Shown here in pieces: positions 1-8,037 of a stretch of 64,000 nt of DNA. The DNA is taken from NCBI GenBank assembly GCA_965237405.1, contig OZ250139.1, positions 3,100,001 through 3,164,000 of the forward strand, read 5' to 3'. This DNA comes from CAUZIB01 sp963663925. Its GTDB lineage: Bacteria > Acidobacteriota > Vicinamibacteria > Vicinamibacterales > UBA8438. The first letter of the stretch is position 1. Every line of letters begins with the position of its first letter. A model generated the notes under the pieces. That model made no database searches and had not been told where the DNA came from. It worked only from the letters and a program-made list of their open reading frames with translations. The translations under genes and the position numbers were made by a program.

Positions 1-249
1 CGACACGTCTTCAAGGCTCTCGGCGCCACGGGTCCGCAGGACCTGCGGCGTCGGCGCGGCCACGGAGAAGGGCACCGACTGGAGGTTTTCCTCGCGCTTC
101 CGGGCCGTGACCCTGACCGTGATCTCGTCGGTGAACTGCGGCAGTTTCTCGTCTTCGGCCTGCGCGTCCTGCTGAGCTACTGCTGGCAGCGGCAGGGACA
201 GCATGAAGGCGACAGTCCCGTATATTCCGACCTGTCTGAGCATCAGCAT
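1..249 (-). CDS. TonB-dependent receptor, N-terminal part (runs off window)
   Basis: The reverse strand opens with a start codon and encodes 83 residues before the window edge. A hydrophobic signal peptide (residues about 5-25, ending in AVAQQ) is followed by the start of a receptor plug: ITVRVTARKREENLQSVPFS, then a segment ending RGAESLEDVS. That arrangement is typical of outer-membrane TonB-dependent receptors, which import siderophores, sugars or vitamins using TonB energy. Two in-frame ATGs lie at 249 and 243 and either could start the protein. The substrate cannot be judged from this piece. Most of the plug and all of the barrel are outside the window. Confidence 0.8.
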   Translation of the reverse strand, partial: MLMLRQVGIYGTVAFMLSLPLPAVAQQDAQAEDEKLPQFTDEITVRVTARKREENLQSVPFSVAAPTPQVLRTRGAESLEDVS

Positions 250-559
250 TCTCCGATTCTAATTACGACACCATGGGGTTCGGCAGAAAGACTCGGAAAG
301 TCGTCGTCGGGGTCGCCGATCCACGGCGGCTTGGGCTGGGTCGCGCCCGCCCGAGGACCACGTGCGTGGGACTGGCCGGCCGCCGCAATCCCGAGGGCCA
401 CCGGGCGCCCGCGCCTCGCCGTTCTTTCGCCCCACACATTCCGTTTCACTGTGCGGCTCCCTGTGAACCGTCGCGCGCGCCGAGCCGCTGGCAGTGCGTC
501 GTGTCGCGTCAGCAGATCGGGCGTCTTCTGGGCCTCGTCCAGACGCGTCATGAGAATGG

Positions 560-655
560 CCTGCATCCCACCCTCACACGCGTGTACCGGCGGCAGCGCG
601 TGCTGACGCATCCCGCGCGGATCGTGGTCGACGAGATCGGCTACCTGTCCAACTA
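560..655 (+). pseudogene. Possible IS21 IstB ATPase fragment
   Basis: Between the two TonB-receptor pieces the plus strand encodes a short stretch containing LTHPARIVVDEIGYLSN. This resembles the Walker B segment of IstB, the ATPase helper of IS21 transposition (usual form IIDEIGYLP). No Walker A or other IstB block is visible and the frame has no proper start, so at best this is a relic. The rest of 250-750 shows nothing I can name. The match is short and could be chance. Confidence 0.3.
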
Positions 656-663
656 TAACCACA

Positions 664-700
664 CGAAAAACGCCCGGATAGCCTTCGCCGGCCGGGCGTG
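664..700 (-). terminator. Rho-independent terminator of the receptor relic
   Basis: Read on the minus strand, a 7-bp GC stem (CGCCCGG / CCGGGCG, positions 692-698 and 671-677) with a 14-nt loop is followed by TTTTT. It lies about 55 bp past the stop codon of the TonB-receptor C-terminal relic that ends at 754, so it is probably that gene's original terminator. Confidence 0.65.
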
Positions 701-753
701 TCAACGGCTGCGCCGTCCTCCGCTGCGTTTCGCTACATGGGCTCGGCACCGCG

Positions 754-945
754 CTACCGGCCCCAGGCGTAGCGGAGGCGTGCGTAGTAGTACGCCCCGT
801 TGAAGCCCCAGGGGGTGTACTCGCTGTACTTCTCGCCGACGGACATCACGCGCGCTCTCCTGAGGATAGGTATTGAACAGGTTCTGGGCGCCGACGGCCA
901 TTGGCTCACGCTCCGCGACGGTTGACCGAGCAGCGGCGATGGAAC
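754..945 (-). pseudogene. TonB-dependent receptor C-terminal relic, frameshifted
   Basis: The last part of a TonB-dependent receptor barrel is visible in two reading frames. The upstream part reads AEREPMAVGAQNLFNTYPQ and the downstream part reads VGEKYSEYTPWGFNG, then AYYYARLRYAWGR and a stop. Receptors of this class end with the strand pattern NLF-x-YP ... GFNG-x-YYxRL. The switch of frame near 860 needs a single-base indel. Everything upstream of about 945 is missing. It sits directly upstream of the next receptor on the same strand, so two receptor genes were probably once in tandem. Confidence 0.7.
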
Positions 946-991
946 ATCCATCAGGAGCCTGTGCCCGTGCGTGCGTTCTTCGGCGGGATTT

Positions 992-1039
992 CCCCTACTA
1001 GCCTCCCCACCCGTAGTTGATACGGGTGTAGTAGTGGGG
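992..1039. repeat. Strong hairpin abutting the IS256 left end
   Basis: An 8-bp perfect stem (CACCCGTA 1008-1015 / TACGGGTG 1021-1028, loop GTTGA) is nested in an outer pairing of CCCCTACTA (992-1000) with TAGTAGTGGGG (1029-1039), which carries a small bulge. The outer arm overlaps the first bases of the IS256 element at 1036. It could be a transcript stem of the disrupted receptor locus or an insertion hotspot. The function is unknown. Confidence 0.5.
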
Positions 1040-2469
1040 ATGTCCCTCTAGCTGTTGAAATTTGAAGCGGCGGCTCCTCACTGGTCGTGCTATACGACTG
1101 GTGACCAACCGGAGGCGAAAGCCTCCCAGTAAAGGAGCCACCATGAAGAAGCAGTCTCGCACAGTCATCCACCGTGGCCAATCAGATTCTCAGGCGCAAC
1201 GCCACCTGCCCCTGGTCGACATCCTGGTCAATACCCAGACGGAGCTCCAGGCGTTGGTCGTCGCATCTGGGCTGAAGGTGCTCGACGCGATGTTGGAGCA
1301 GGACCGCGTGGCCGTGTGCGGTCCGCGGTATGCGCATCAGCCCGAGCGGCGCGCCTCTCGGGCGGGCCATGCGCCCAGCGAAGTCGTGCTGGGCGGGCGC
1401 AAGGTCGCGGTGCGCCGGCCGCGTGTCCGGCGCGCCGGCCAGGAAGTGTCGCTGCCCACGGTCCAGGCCTTTACGAACACCGACCCGCTCAACCGGCGGG
1501 TCGTCGAGCAACTGCTCGTCGGCGTGGCGACCCGCCAGGATGGCCGGAGTCTGGAACCGCTGGGCGCGGACGTCCGCACGCGGGGGACGAGCAAGAGTGC
1601 GGTGAGTCGGCGTTTTGTGGCGCAGACCCAGGCGCAATTGGACGCGTGGCGGGCGACCCCGCTCGACGCCCCTGACCTGGTGGCGCTGCTGATCGACGGG
1701 GTGCAGGTCGGCGGCCACTGCATCGTCGTCGCACTGGGCATCGAGAAAACGGGCCAGAAACACCCGCTGGGCCTGTGGGAAGGCTCGACCGAGAACACGA
1801 CCGTGTGTCAGGGGTGGCTGGCCAATCTCCAGAGCCGCGGGCTGCGCACCGATCGTAGTCTGCTCGTGATCCTCGATGGGGCGAAGGCGCTCCACACCGC
1901 GGTCACCCAGCCCTTCGGCCGCGCCGCCCTGGTGCAACGGTGTCAGGTCCATACGCGTCGGAACGTGCTCGAGTATCTGCCCGAGGCCCAGCGCCCGTGG
2001 GTGAAGGCGATCCTCACGCGCGCCTATACGAACCCCGACGTCAAGGCTGCCCAGCGCCTGTTGCAGGACCTGGCCCGCCGGTTGGACGTCGACTACCCGA
2101 GTGCCACCGCCAGCGTGCGGGAAGGCCTCGACGAGACGCTCACGGTGATCGGGTTGCGGCTCTCGGCGCGGCTCCAGCGATCGCTGGCGACGACGAATGC
2201 CGTCGAGAGCCTCCTCAGCCGGACGCGCCACGTGAAGCGGAACGTGAAACGCTGGCGAGGTGGCACGATGGTGCTCCGCTGGGTCGCCGCCGGCGTGTTG
2301 GAAGCGGCGAAAGGCTTCCGGCGGGTGAAGGGGTGCACGGACATGCCCAGGCTCGTGGCAGCGCTGCGAGCGCGCGACGCTCAACTGGGTCTCGGTGATT
2401 CGGCGGAGATGGTTGCGTAGTTGTCACCCGGGCCGCCGCTGAATTTCAACAGCGGACGGGGCAACCCCC
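1036..2469 (+). mobile_element. IS256-family element, copy 1
   Basis: The left end begins GGGGATGTCCCTCTAGCTG and the right end, read in reverse complement, begins GGGGTTGCCCCGTCCGCTG. Both continue into the shared TTGAAATT...GCGGCGG block seen in the two other copies at 8038 and 16024. The flanking 8-mers do not match, so the target duplication has decayed or the element was rearranged. It carries one transposase gene. Confidence 0.85.
1143..2420 (+). CDS. IS256-family (Mutator-type) transposase
   Basis: This DDE transposase moves the surrounding IS by cut-and-paste or copy-out transposition. The 425-residue protein has catalytic-type Asp residues in VALLIDGVQVG and VILDGAKAL and a Glu in TTNAVESLLSRTR, followed by the basic motif HVKRNVKRWRGG. 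The start at 1143 follows an AAAGGAG ribosome-binding site and gives the same N-terminus (MKK-SRT type) as the copies at 8147 and 17353. An upstream in-frame ATG at 1062 lies inside the terminal repeat and is unlikely. The gene appears intact. It is recognisably paralogous to the other two copies but diverged, so it is not a recent duplicate. Confidence 0.92.
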   Translation: MKKQSRTVIHRGQSDSQAQRHLPLVDILVNTQTELQALVVASGLKVLDAMLEQDRVAVCGPRYAHQPERRASRAGHAPSEVVLGGRKVAVRRPRVRRAGQEVSLPTVQAFTNTDPLNRRVVEQLLVGVATRQDGRSLEPLGADVRTRGTSKSAVSRRFVAQTQAQLDAWRATPLDAPDLVALLIDGVQVGGHCIVVALGIEKTGQKHPLGLWEGSTENTTVCQGWLANLQSRGLRTDRSLLVILDGAKALHTAVTQPFGRAALVQRCQVHTRRNVLEYLPEAQRPWVKAILTRAYTNPDVKAAQRLLQDLARRLDVDYPSATASVREGLDETLTVIGLRLSARLQRSLATTNAVESLLSRTRHVKRNVKRWRGGTMVLRWVAAGVLEAAKGFRRVKGCTDMPRLVAALRARDAQLGLGDSAEMVA

Positions 2470-2690
2470 TAGCCAAGCCGTGAACATCGCCACGACGAAG
2501 CCGACCATCCAGCCGACTGGACCCGTTAACAACTCCATTTGATGGACTCTCTCACCGCTTGGCTCTTGCGGCGCCATTTAGTGTGAGCCATTGTCGGCGT
2601 GTTTGCTTGGTACAATGACGGAGATCGTGCACCGGTGAAGGGCCTTACCCGCCGGGCGCGGCAGCCGTCCCGTGGGAAAGGCGGGAGCTG

Positions 2691-4859
2691 ATGGCCTGGT
2701 GGCGTACACCGTCGGCGCAGACCCCCACGTGGTCCCTGGAGGACTACCACACCGCGTTTGTCGCGACCATTAAGGCGCAGATCGCGCAGGGCGTGGCGCC
2801 GTGGCAGCAGTCGTGGACGCCCGGCGCGCGCCGGCTCCCGGAACACCTCGTGAGCGGGCACGCGTACCGGGGCGTGAACGCGCTGTACTTGAGTGTCGCC
2901 CACACCGCGAAGGGCTACCACGACAACCGCTGGGCGACCGCCACGCAGATCCAGGCGCTGGGTGGTCAGGTCCGCCCAGGCGAGCAGGCGACGCCTGTCC
3001 TGCTTGACACGGTGGACGACGAGCGGCAGGCGCAGCCGCCGCCAGGCGCGCCCGACACGGGCCAGCCGCCCGGCGGCGAGCAGGACCACGCGCAGGCCCG
3101 TCCGCGCGTTCACGCCGTGTTCAACGTCGAGCAAGCCGACGGCCTCAAGCTCGACCGGCGCGACGACGACCGCGACCAAGAGCCCAAATGGAAAACCCAT
3201 CGGACCGCCGAGCGCATGATCCAGGAGAGCGGCGTGCGTGTCCGCCATGAACGCGGCGATCGCGCCTTCTACAACATGCAGACCGACACGGTGACGCTCC
3301 CGGAACGTGAGCAATTCGCATCGGCGGACGGGTACTACCAGACCGCGCTCCATGAACTCGGCCACGCCACCGGCCACCCCGATCGGCTGGACCGCGACAC
3401 GCTCAAGAACGGCATCGGACAATTCGGTAGCGTGGAGTACGCCCGCGAAGAACTCCGCGCCGAACTGTCGGCGATGCTGACCGGCGCGCGGGTCGGCGTC
3501 GGCCATGACGGGAGCCGTGGCGCGGCGTACGTGCAGGGCTGGCTCACGGCGCTGGAACACGACCCGAAAGAAATCAACAAGGCCGCCGCCGACGCGCAAC
3601 ACATGTCGGACTCCCTGCTGCGTCCGATCCGTGCGCGCGACCAGCAGACCGCGCAGGAAGACGCTGCGCTGGCCGAGAAATACTCCTACGCTCGGGGTCC
3701 ACAGATCAGCTCCGCGCCGCCGGCGCGCCCGCGGGACCCGCGCCCGCCCCTGCCCGCGGGTGCCGACGGTGGACCCCGAGCGGATGATCGTCACCCCGAG
3801 GGGGATCCGCCGCCCCGACGGGCGCGGCGGTCGGGCGCGGGTGCCCGGGGGACGCGCCCCGGCCCGCGCCCCCCGGTCCTGGACCGCGCGCGCCAGCTCG
3901 CGGCGCTCGCCGCCATCGGCTGGACCGGGCGCGAGGCCGAGTGGATCGCCCTGGTCTGTCTCCAGAGCGGCGTCTTTATCCGGTCCCAGTACGGGGCGTA
4001 CTTCAACACCGGTGCGGATCGAAAACCCGCCGGCCGCTTCGTTCGCGCGCTGCTCGAGAAGCAGCTCGCCGTGGAGGACGCGCGGGCCATCTTTCCCGGC
4101 GGCGCGCGGGCCGTCCACATCACCCAGAAATCGATCTACCGGGCGCTGGGCATCCCCGACGTCCGCCACCGCCGGGGCCAGGCGGCGACCACGCAGGTGC
4201 TCATGCGCCGGCTGCTCGCGCTCGATTACGTCATCGAGCGGCCGACCCTCGACTGGCTCCCGACGGAGGCGGAGAAGGTGCAGCGGTTCGAGGCGCTCGG
4301 CCTCGACCGGGGCGTGTTGCCCTACCGGACGTACGGCGAGGGCGCGCAGGCGCAGAAACGGTTTGTGGCGCTCAAGTGTCCCGTCGCCATGGACGAGCAC
4401 ATGGTCACGTTCACCTACGTCGATCCGGGGCTGACGACCGATAGCGAGCTGCGCGCGTGGGGCGTGGCCCACGCGCCGTTGTGGGCCGCGCTCCGGGCGC
4501 GGACGTTCGCCGTGCACGTCGTCGCCGTCGGGCTTGGGGTACACGCGGCCGACCGGGCCGAGCCCGTGCTGAAACGCTGGACGCGCGCCGGCACCGGCCC
4601 GGCCGAGACGCCCCCCGCCGGGCCGACCCAGGCCGACCCGGACATCCGCCAAGAAATCGCCTGGCTGAAGAAGGCGATCACCGGCGGCAATCGTGAACTC
4701 ATGCTCGCGGCCGGCGGGTTCCACACGGCGGCAGAGCGTCTCAAACTCTTGCGACAACTTCCCGACGGCACGCCCACCACAGCGCAGCGGCGCGCCGCGA
4801 TTGACCGGTACTCGATATGGAGCACGATCCGGTTGATCGGTCCCGAGGCGGCATGGTGA
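2691..4859 (+). CDS. ardC: ArdC-like antirestriction/metallopeptidase protein fused to a second domain
   Basis: The 722-residue protein starts with an ArdC N-terminal ssDNA-binding domain (about residues 15-150), followed by a zinc metallopeptidase domain with HELGH at 221-225 and a downstream AREELRAELSA helix that probably supplies the third zinc ligand. ArdC proteins are carried by conjugative plasmids and protect incoming DNA from restriction. Residues about 335-390 are a Pro/Arg/Gly-rich linker. From about 390 to 640 a different domain follows (IGWTGREAEWIALVCLQSG, then SIYRALGIPDVRHRRG and LMRRLLALDYVIERP), which looks like a winged-helix module. I recall similar stand-alone proteins near conjugation genes but cannot name the family. 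ArdC proteins are normally about 300 residues, so this is a fusion of two genes in frame with no stop. A plasmid or ICE origin is likely. Confidence 0.8.
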   Translation: MAWWRTPSAQTPTWSLEDYHTAFVATIKAQIAQGVAPWQQSWTPGARRLPEHLVSGHAYRGVNALYLSVAHTAKGYHDNRWATATQIQALGGQVRPGEQATPVLLDTVDDERQAQPPPGAPDTGQPPGGEQDHAQARPRVHAVFNVEQADGLKLDRRDDDRDQEPKWKTHRTAERMIQESGVRVRHERGDRAFYNMQTDTVTLPEREQFASADGYYQTALHELGHATGHPDRLDRDTLKNGIGQFGSVEYAREELRAELSAMLTGARVGVGHDGSRGAAYVQGWLTALEHDPKEINKAAADAQHMSDSLLRPIRARDQQTAQEDAALAEKYSYARGPQISSAPPARPRDPRPPLPAGADGGPRADDRHPEGDPPPRRARRSGAGARGTRPGPRPPVLDRARQLAALAAIGWTGREAEWIALVCLQSGVFIRSQYGAYFNTGADRKPAGRFVRALLEKQLAVEDARAIFPGGARAVHITQKSIYRALGIPDVRHRRGQAATTQVLMRRLLALDYVIERPTLDWLPTEAEKVQRFEALGLDRGVLPYRTYGEGAQAQKRFVALKCPVAMDEHMVTFTYVDPGLTTDSELRAWGVAHAPLWAALRARTFAVHVVAVGLGVHAADRAEPVLKRWTRAGTGPAETPPAGPTQADPDIRQEIAWLKKAITGGNRELMLAAGGFHTAAERLKLLRQLPDGTPTTAQRRAAIDRYSIWSTIRLIGPEAAW

Positions 4860-4957
4860 CCCACGCGCGCCATGTTGCCCCGTCGTCTGGACCGTTCCGG
4901 GGTCACGATGGGGGTCACGGCGGAGGTCACGCACAATGGGACACGGACAGAGGGGGG

Positions 4958-4999
4958 GGTGTACCAAAAACAGAGGGGATGGTGTACCACACCACCATT
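4958..4999. repeat. GTGTACCA repeats, left group
   Basis: Two direct copies of GGTGTACCA lie about 25 bp apart just downstream of the ArdC gene. The same 8-mer occurs at 6745-6785 as part of a large palindrome. The IS1182 element at 5038-6657 separates the groups, so before insertion they lay within about 120 bp of each other. Clusters of this kind can be iterons, partition sites or transfer origins. Confidence 0.55.
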
Positions 5000-5037
5000 C
5001 ATTGTATCCCCGTCGTTGTTCGTGTTTGTCGTCCTAG

Positions 5038-6657
5038 CAGCCTGTCGGACTTGGGCGTGGCAAACGCGCGCGGAAGCGACTTGGCACCTGTGTGAACGAC
5101 GCCCTGTGTCTCTGTGCCGGGAGGGCCGCTTCGACCGAAACGGGGACTGTATTCCTGGCCATCGGTCGCTGACGGCGCCTGGAGGCCTTTCTGACGCCTC
5201 TGGTGGGTCGCGAACACGCCAAGTTCCGCTCCTTATAGCCCCGTCATGCCAGCCTGAGGTTGTGCAAGCGTCGGCAGTTATACGCCAGCGTTACCAAGGC
5301 CCATTCGCCCTCCACTTTCTCGAGACCCCGCAGCAGAAACTGCCGGAAGCCCATCGCCTGCTTCACGATCCCGAACACCGGCTCCACCGTCTGCTTGCGC
5401 AAACGGTAATGCGCCCGGTGCTCCGGCAGTGCCATCTTCTGCTGCATCGACTTGATCCAGTCCGCCTGCGGCTCCTTCGCCAGCGGGTGCGGCGGCTCCG
5501 GTCGGAAGTCGTGCTGGCGCCGTTGGCCTTCCGCCCCCGTCGCCACCAACACCTCCACACCGCGACCTGCCAGTTGCGACACCTCGCTGCCCGTCGCGTA
5601 GCCGCTGTCCGCCAGTACCCGATCCGCCGCGCCCAACGCCGCCGGGATCGCATCCACATCCGCCACCAACTCGTTGCGGTCGCTCGCGCACACGCTCACC
5701 CTAGCCCCCAACACCAACTGACTGCCGTCGGCATCCACCGCCGCCTGCGCGTTGTACGCCTGGCGGTACTCATGGCGCCGGCTCTTGCGCATCAGCGCAC
5801 TGTCCGCGTCCGTCAGGTTGATCTGCTCCTCCGCCTCCGGCGCTTCCGTCGGCGGTTTGATGTGCCGACCCTTGCGCGATCCCGTACGCCGCTCCCGCGC
5901 CGCCACCTTGCGCTCGTACTCCGCCCGCTCCGAGTCCGCACGCGCCTGCGCACGCCGTTCCAACTCCGCGCACGCACGGTCCAGCTTCACCCGCAGCTTG
6001 TCCCGCCGCGACAACTCCTCCGGCAGACCCTGCGGGTCCGGCGCGGCGTCCGTGTCGGCGTGCTCCGCCTGATCCAACAACCCCTCGATCTCGCCTCGCA
6101 ACTGCTCGCGCAACGCCCCCGCCCGGTCGTAGCGGAGGCTGTTGCGCTTATTCGCGTTCGCGTCCACCTTCGTCCCGTCCACGCTCACCGTCCCAACACG
6201 CAGCAGCTGCAGCTCCTTCGCCAGCAGCAGTACCTGCAGGAACGCCTCCGCTACCGCATCGAAGTTGCTGCGCCGGAACGTGCAGATCGTGTCGTGGTCC
6301 GGGTGACAGTTCGCCGCCACGTACCGAACGCCAATGTCCCGATACGTCGCCCGCTCGATCCGACGCGAGCCGAAGATCCCGTTCGCGTAGCAGTACACCA
6401 GCAACGCCAGCATCATCCGCGGGTGATACTGCGCCGATCCGGTGCCCCGTTCGTTTACCTGGAACCGCTCCAGCGGCACCCGTTCCACCGCCTCAACCAC
6501 GAAGTGCGCCAGATCGTCCTCCGGCAGCCAATCGCGCAGGTCCGGCGGCAGCAAATACAGCTGCGACTGGTGCCGCTGTACGAACTTCGGCATCTACTTC
6601 GACCTCCTCGACTCGACAAGCCCTATTATAAAACCCGGGCCTAAGTCCGACAGGCTG
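5038..6657 (-). mobile_element. IS1182-family element, copy A
   Basis: The ends are inverted repeats, CAGCCTGTCGGACTTGGGC on the left and the complementary CCTAAGTCCGACAGGCTG on the right, flanked on both sides by CTAG. That is consistent with a 4-bp palindromic target duplication. The length is 1620 bp, exactly that of the inverted copy at 41458-43077. Confidence 0.9.
5244..6593 (-). CDS. IS1182-family transposase
   Basis: The 449-residue DDE transposase has the N-terminal DUF772-type domain (YHPRMMLALLVYCYANGIFG), a first Asp in VSVDGTKVDANA, a charged insertion (about residues 160-280), a second Asp in VLADSGYATGSE and a Glu in RKQTVEPVFGIVKQAMGF. All three catalytic positions are present and the frame is open, so it should be functional. 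The protein is the same as that of the copy at 41522, indicating recent duplication. A long antisense reading frame covers it only because of codon bias. Confidence 0.93.
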   Translation of the reverse strand: MPKFVQRHQSQLYLLPPDLRDWLPEDDLAHFVVEAVERVPLERFQVNERGTGSAQYHPRMMLALLVYCYANGIFGSRRIERATYRDIGVRYVAANCHPDHDTICTFRRSNFDAVAEAFLQVLLLAKELQLLRVGTVSVDGTKVDANANKRNSLRYDRAGALREQLRGEIEGLLDQAEHADTDAAPDPQGLPEELSRRDKLRVKLDRACAELERRAQARADSERAEYERKVAARERRTGSRKGRHIKPPTEAPEAEEQINLTDADSALMRKSRRHEYRQAYNAQAAVDADGSQLVLGARVSVCASDRNELVADVDAIPAALGAADRVLADSGYATGSEVSQLAGRGVEVLVATGAEGQRRQHDFRPEPPHPLAKEPQADWIKSMQQKMALPEHRAHYRLRKQTVEPVFGIVKQAMGFRQFLLRGLEKVEGEWALVTLAYNCRRLHNLRLA

Positions 6658-6675
6658 CTAGCCCGTCGTTCCCGA

Positions 6676-6820
6676 ACCGCGCCAGCGGAGAGGGACAAGA
6701 CGGGAGCGACCCCCCATTTTTTGCCGCTGGCGCGGCACGGCGAAGGGTGGGTGGTACACCAGGTGTACCACCTGGTGTACCACCCACCCCCACCGCCGTT
6801 GGTGGGGTCGCTCCCGTCTT
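6676..6820. repeat. Nested inverted repeats with central GTGTACC palindrome
   Basis: Three nested inverted repeats are visible. The outer arms are AAGACGGGAGCGACCCC at 6697-6713 and its complement at 6804-6820 (17 bp, perfect). A second pair is CCGCGCCAGCGG at 6676-6687 and CCGCTGGCGCGG at 6724-6735. The core, about 6746-6787, is a near-perfect palindrome built from GGTGGTACACCAGGTG and its complement. This density of symmetry in a non-coding stretch next to plasmid-type genes suggests a protein-binding or replication/transfer site. Confidence 0.65.
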
Positions 6821-6823
6821 AAA

Positions 6824-7500
6824 TTATCCCTGCGGGAAGGCTGATGCGCCCGCCCAGGCGCGCGACTGGACGCGCCAACGAGCGGCGCGTTGCGTGACCG
6901 GATTCTCCGCGCGTTTCTCGGCGCCGGCGGCGTCAGTGCCGTGGCCGCGTGGACGGGGCCGGGCGTGTGCCCCGAGGCCGACCCCGGCGCTGGTCTGGTG
7001 CGCCATGACACGCCGAATGTGTCCACGGCTGTCGTCGTCTGGTACGACGTCGCGCCGGACGGGGCCGCGTGACTCGTCGGCCGATTTGTTGTCGGCACGT
7101 CCCGGATCTGGTGCGCCCGGATGGGCGTCAGGGTGGGGCTCCGCGCGCGCCTTCTCCGCTGGCCACTTTCGCCCACGTTCGACCGCCCGGCCCTCGTCAT
7201 CGGCGAGGGATATCACCCGTCACACTGACGGCGAGCCCCTCCCCGGACTGGCGCATAATCCCGGCGCGGGGCCTCTATCCCGGCGTGGCGATGTTCGGGG
7301 CCGTCTGGTCCGGAAGTACCTCATGGAGAACGAGCGCATTGCGGCGGAGAACGGTCGCGCGCGCCTCAGCATCGGCGCCAGGCGCCGGCGCTGAGCGGCC
7401 CCAGGAGTGATTACCGCCGCCGGACGGAGAGAGAGTGTCCGGCCCGCAGTTGCGTCCCTACGTGGCATCCTCGAGCCCGATACGAGGCGCGAGGGCTCCA
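6824..7500. other. GC-rich stretch without a confident gene
   Basis: Several short frames are open on both strands, among them a 60-residue one ending at 7072 and one ending ENERIAAENGRARLSIGARRRR at 7394. None has a recognisable domain, a convincing ribosome-binding site or a clear codon signature. I treat the stretch as unassigned, probably decayed plasmid-type DNA. Confidence 0.4.
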
Positions 7501-7501
7501 C

Positions 7502-7933
7502 TTAGGAGTGGCGTTTTCGCAGTCTCGGTAGGCCCTTGGTTTGTTGCAACGGCCACCGGTGAGGGACGTAGGGGCGAATCAATAGGCGCCCCCCAACCGT
7601 CTCAGGGACGGATTTCGGAATCTTCTGCTTCTCGACCACAACCCTGCGGACCTGCCTGTCATCGCTGAGCAGTCGGCGGACGCGGCGCGTCTGCTTACAG
7701 CGGCCCTGTAGTGCGTCCAAAACGTCCTTGAGACGGTTATCGACGTCGTGGATGGTCAGGCGTTTGCCTTCTCGAAGGTAGAGCAACAACACGACTTCCA
7801 GCTTGTCGCCGTCGGCGTAGGAGACGGCCGTGCCAGTGGCCACCTCGAGGGCTCTGGTCAAGATACGTTCACGCCATCGCGAGCGATCGCGTTCGTAGGC
7901 TGGTAGGGTCATCTGCATCGTTCGGCGAGACAT
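7502..7933 (-). CDS. RusA-like Holliday junction resolvase
   Basis: The 143-residue protein contains IHDVDNRLKDVLDALQG, the signature of RusA (Asp-x-Asp-Asn...Lys...Asp), and a later LSDDRQVRRVVVEKQ matching the second conserved RusA block. RusA enzymes are phage- or plasmid-borne metal-dependent endonucleases that cut four-way DNA junctions during replication and recombination. The start at 7933 gives MSRRTMQMTLP and a family-typical length. Upstream residues readable in frame are low-complexity Arg-rich and probably not translated. The IS256 copy at 8038 lies about 100 bp upstream and may have separated the gene from its promoter. Confidence 0.75.
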   Translation of the reverse strand: MSRRTMQMTLPAYERDRSRWRERILTRALEVATGTAVSYADGDKLEVVLLLYLREGKRLTIHDVDNRLKDVLDALQGRCKQTRRVRRLLSDDRQVRRVVVEKQKIPKSVPETVGGRLLIRPYVPHRWPLQQTKGLPRLRKRHS

Positions 7934-8037
7934 AGCGAGAGTTTCGCTATTCCACGAGCCGCAGTTGCGACGGCGCGATGCGCGGCGGCGACGGCGAGAG
8001 CAGCAACGCGCCCTTAACCGGCTGGTAGTGCAGGTCC

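Noticed and set aside
243..749. Long minus-strand frame upstream of the TonB receptor
   Set aside because: Composition is Arg/Pro/Ala-rich with no domain, it overlaps a clear terminator and the receptor start, and it looks like a GC-driven open frame.
1182..2384. 400-codon frame antisense to the IS256 transposase
   Set aside because: It is the complement of an obvious transposase; GC-rich third positions keep the antisense open. The same happens in the other copies.
2526..4967. 813-codon minus-strand frame opposite the ArdC fusion
   Set aside because: It spans the whole ArdC gene with no recognisable domain, while the plus strand has HELGH and clear homology.
4872..6644. 590-codon plus-strand frame opposite IS1182 copy A, and its twin at 41471-43099
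   Set aside because: His/Arg/Gln-rich antisense artefact of the transposase; it repeats only because the element repeats.
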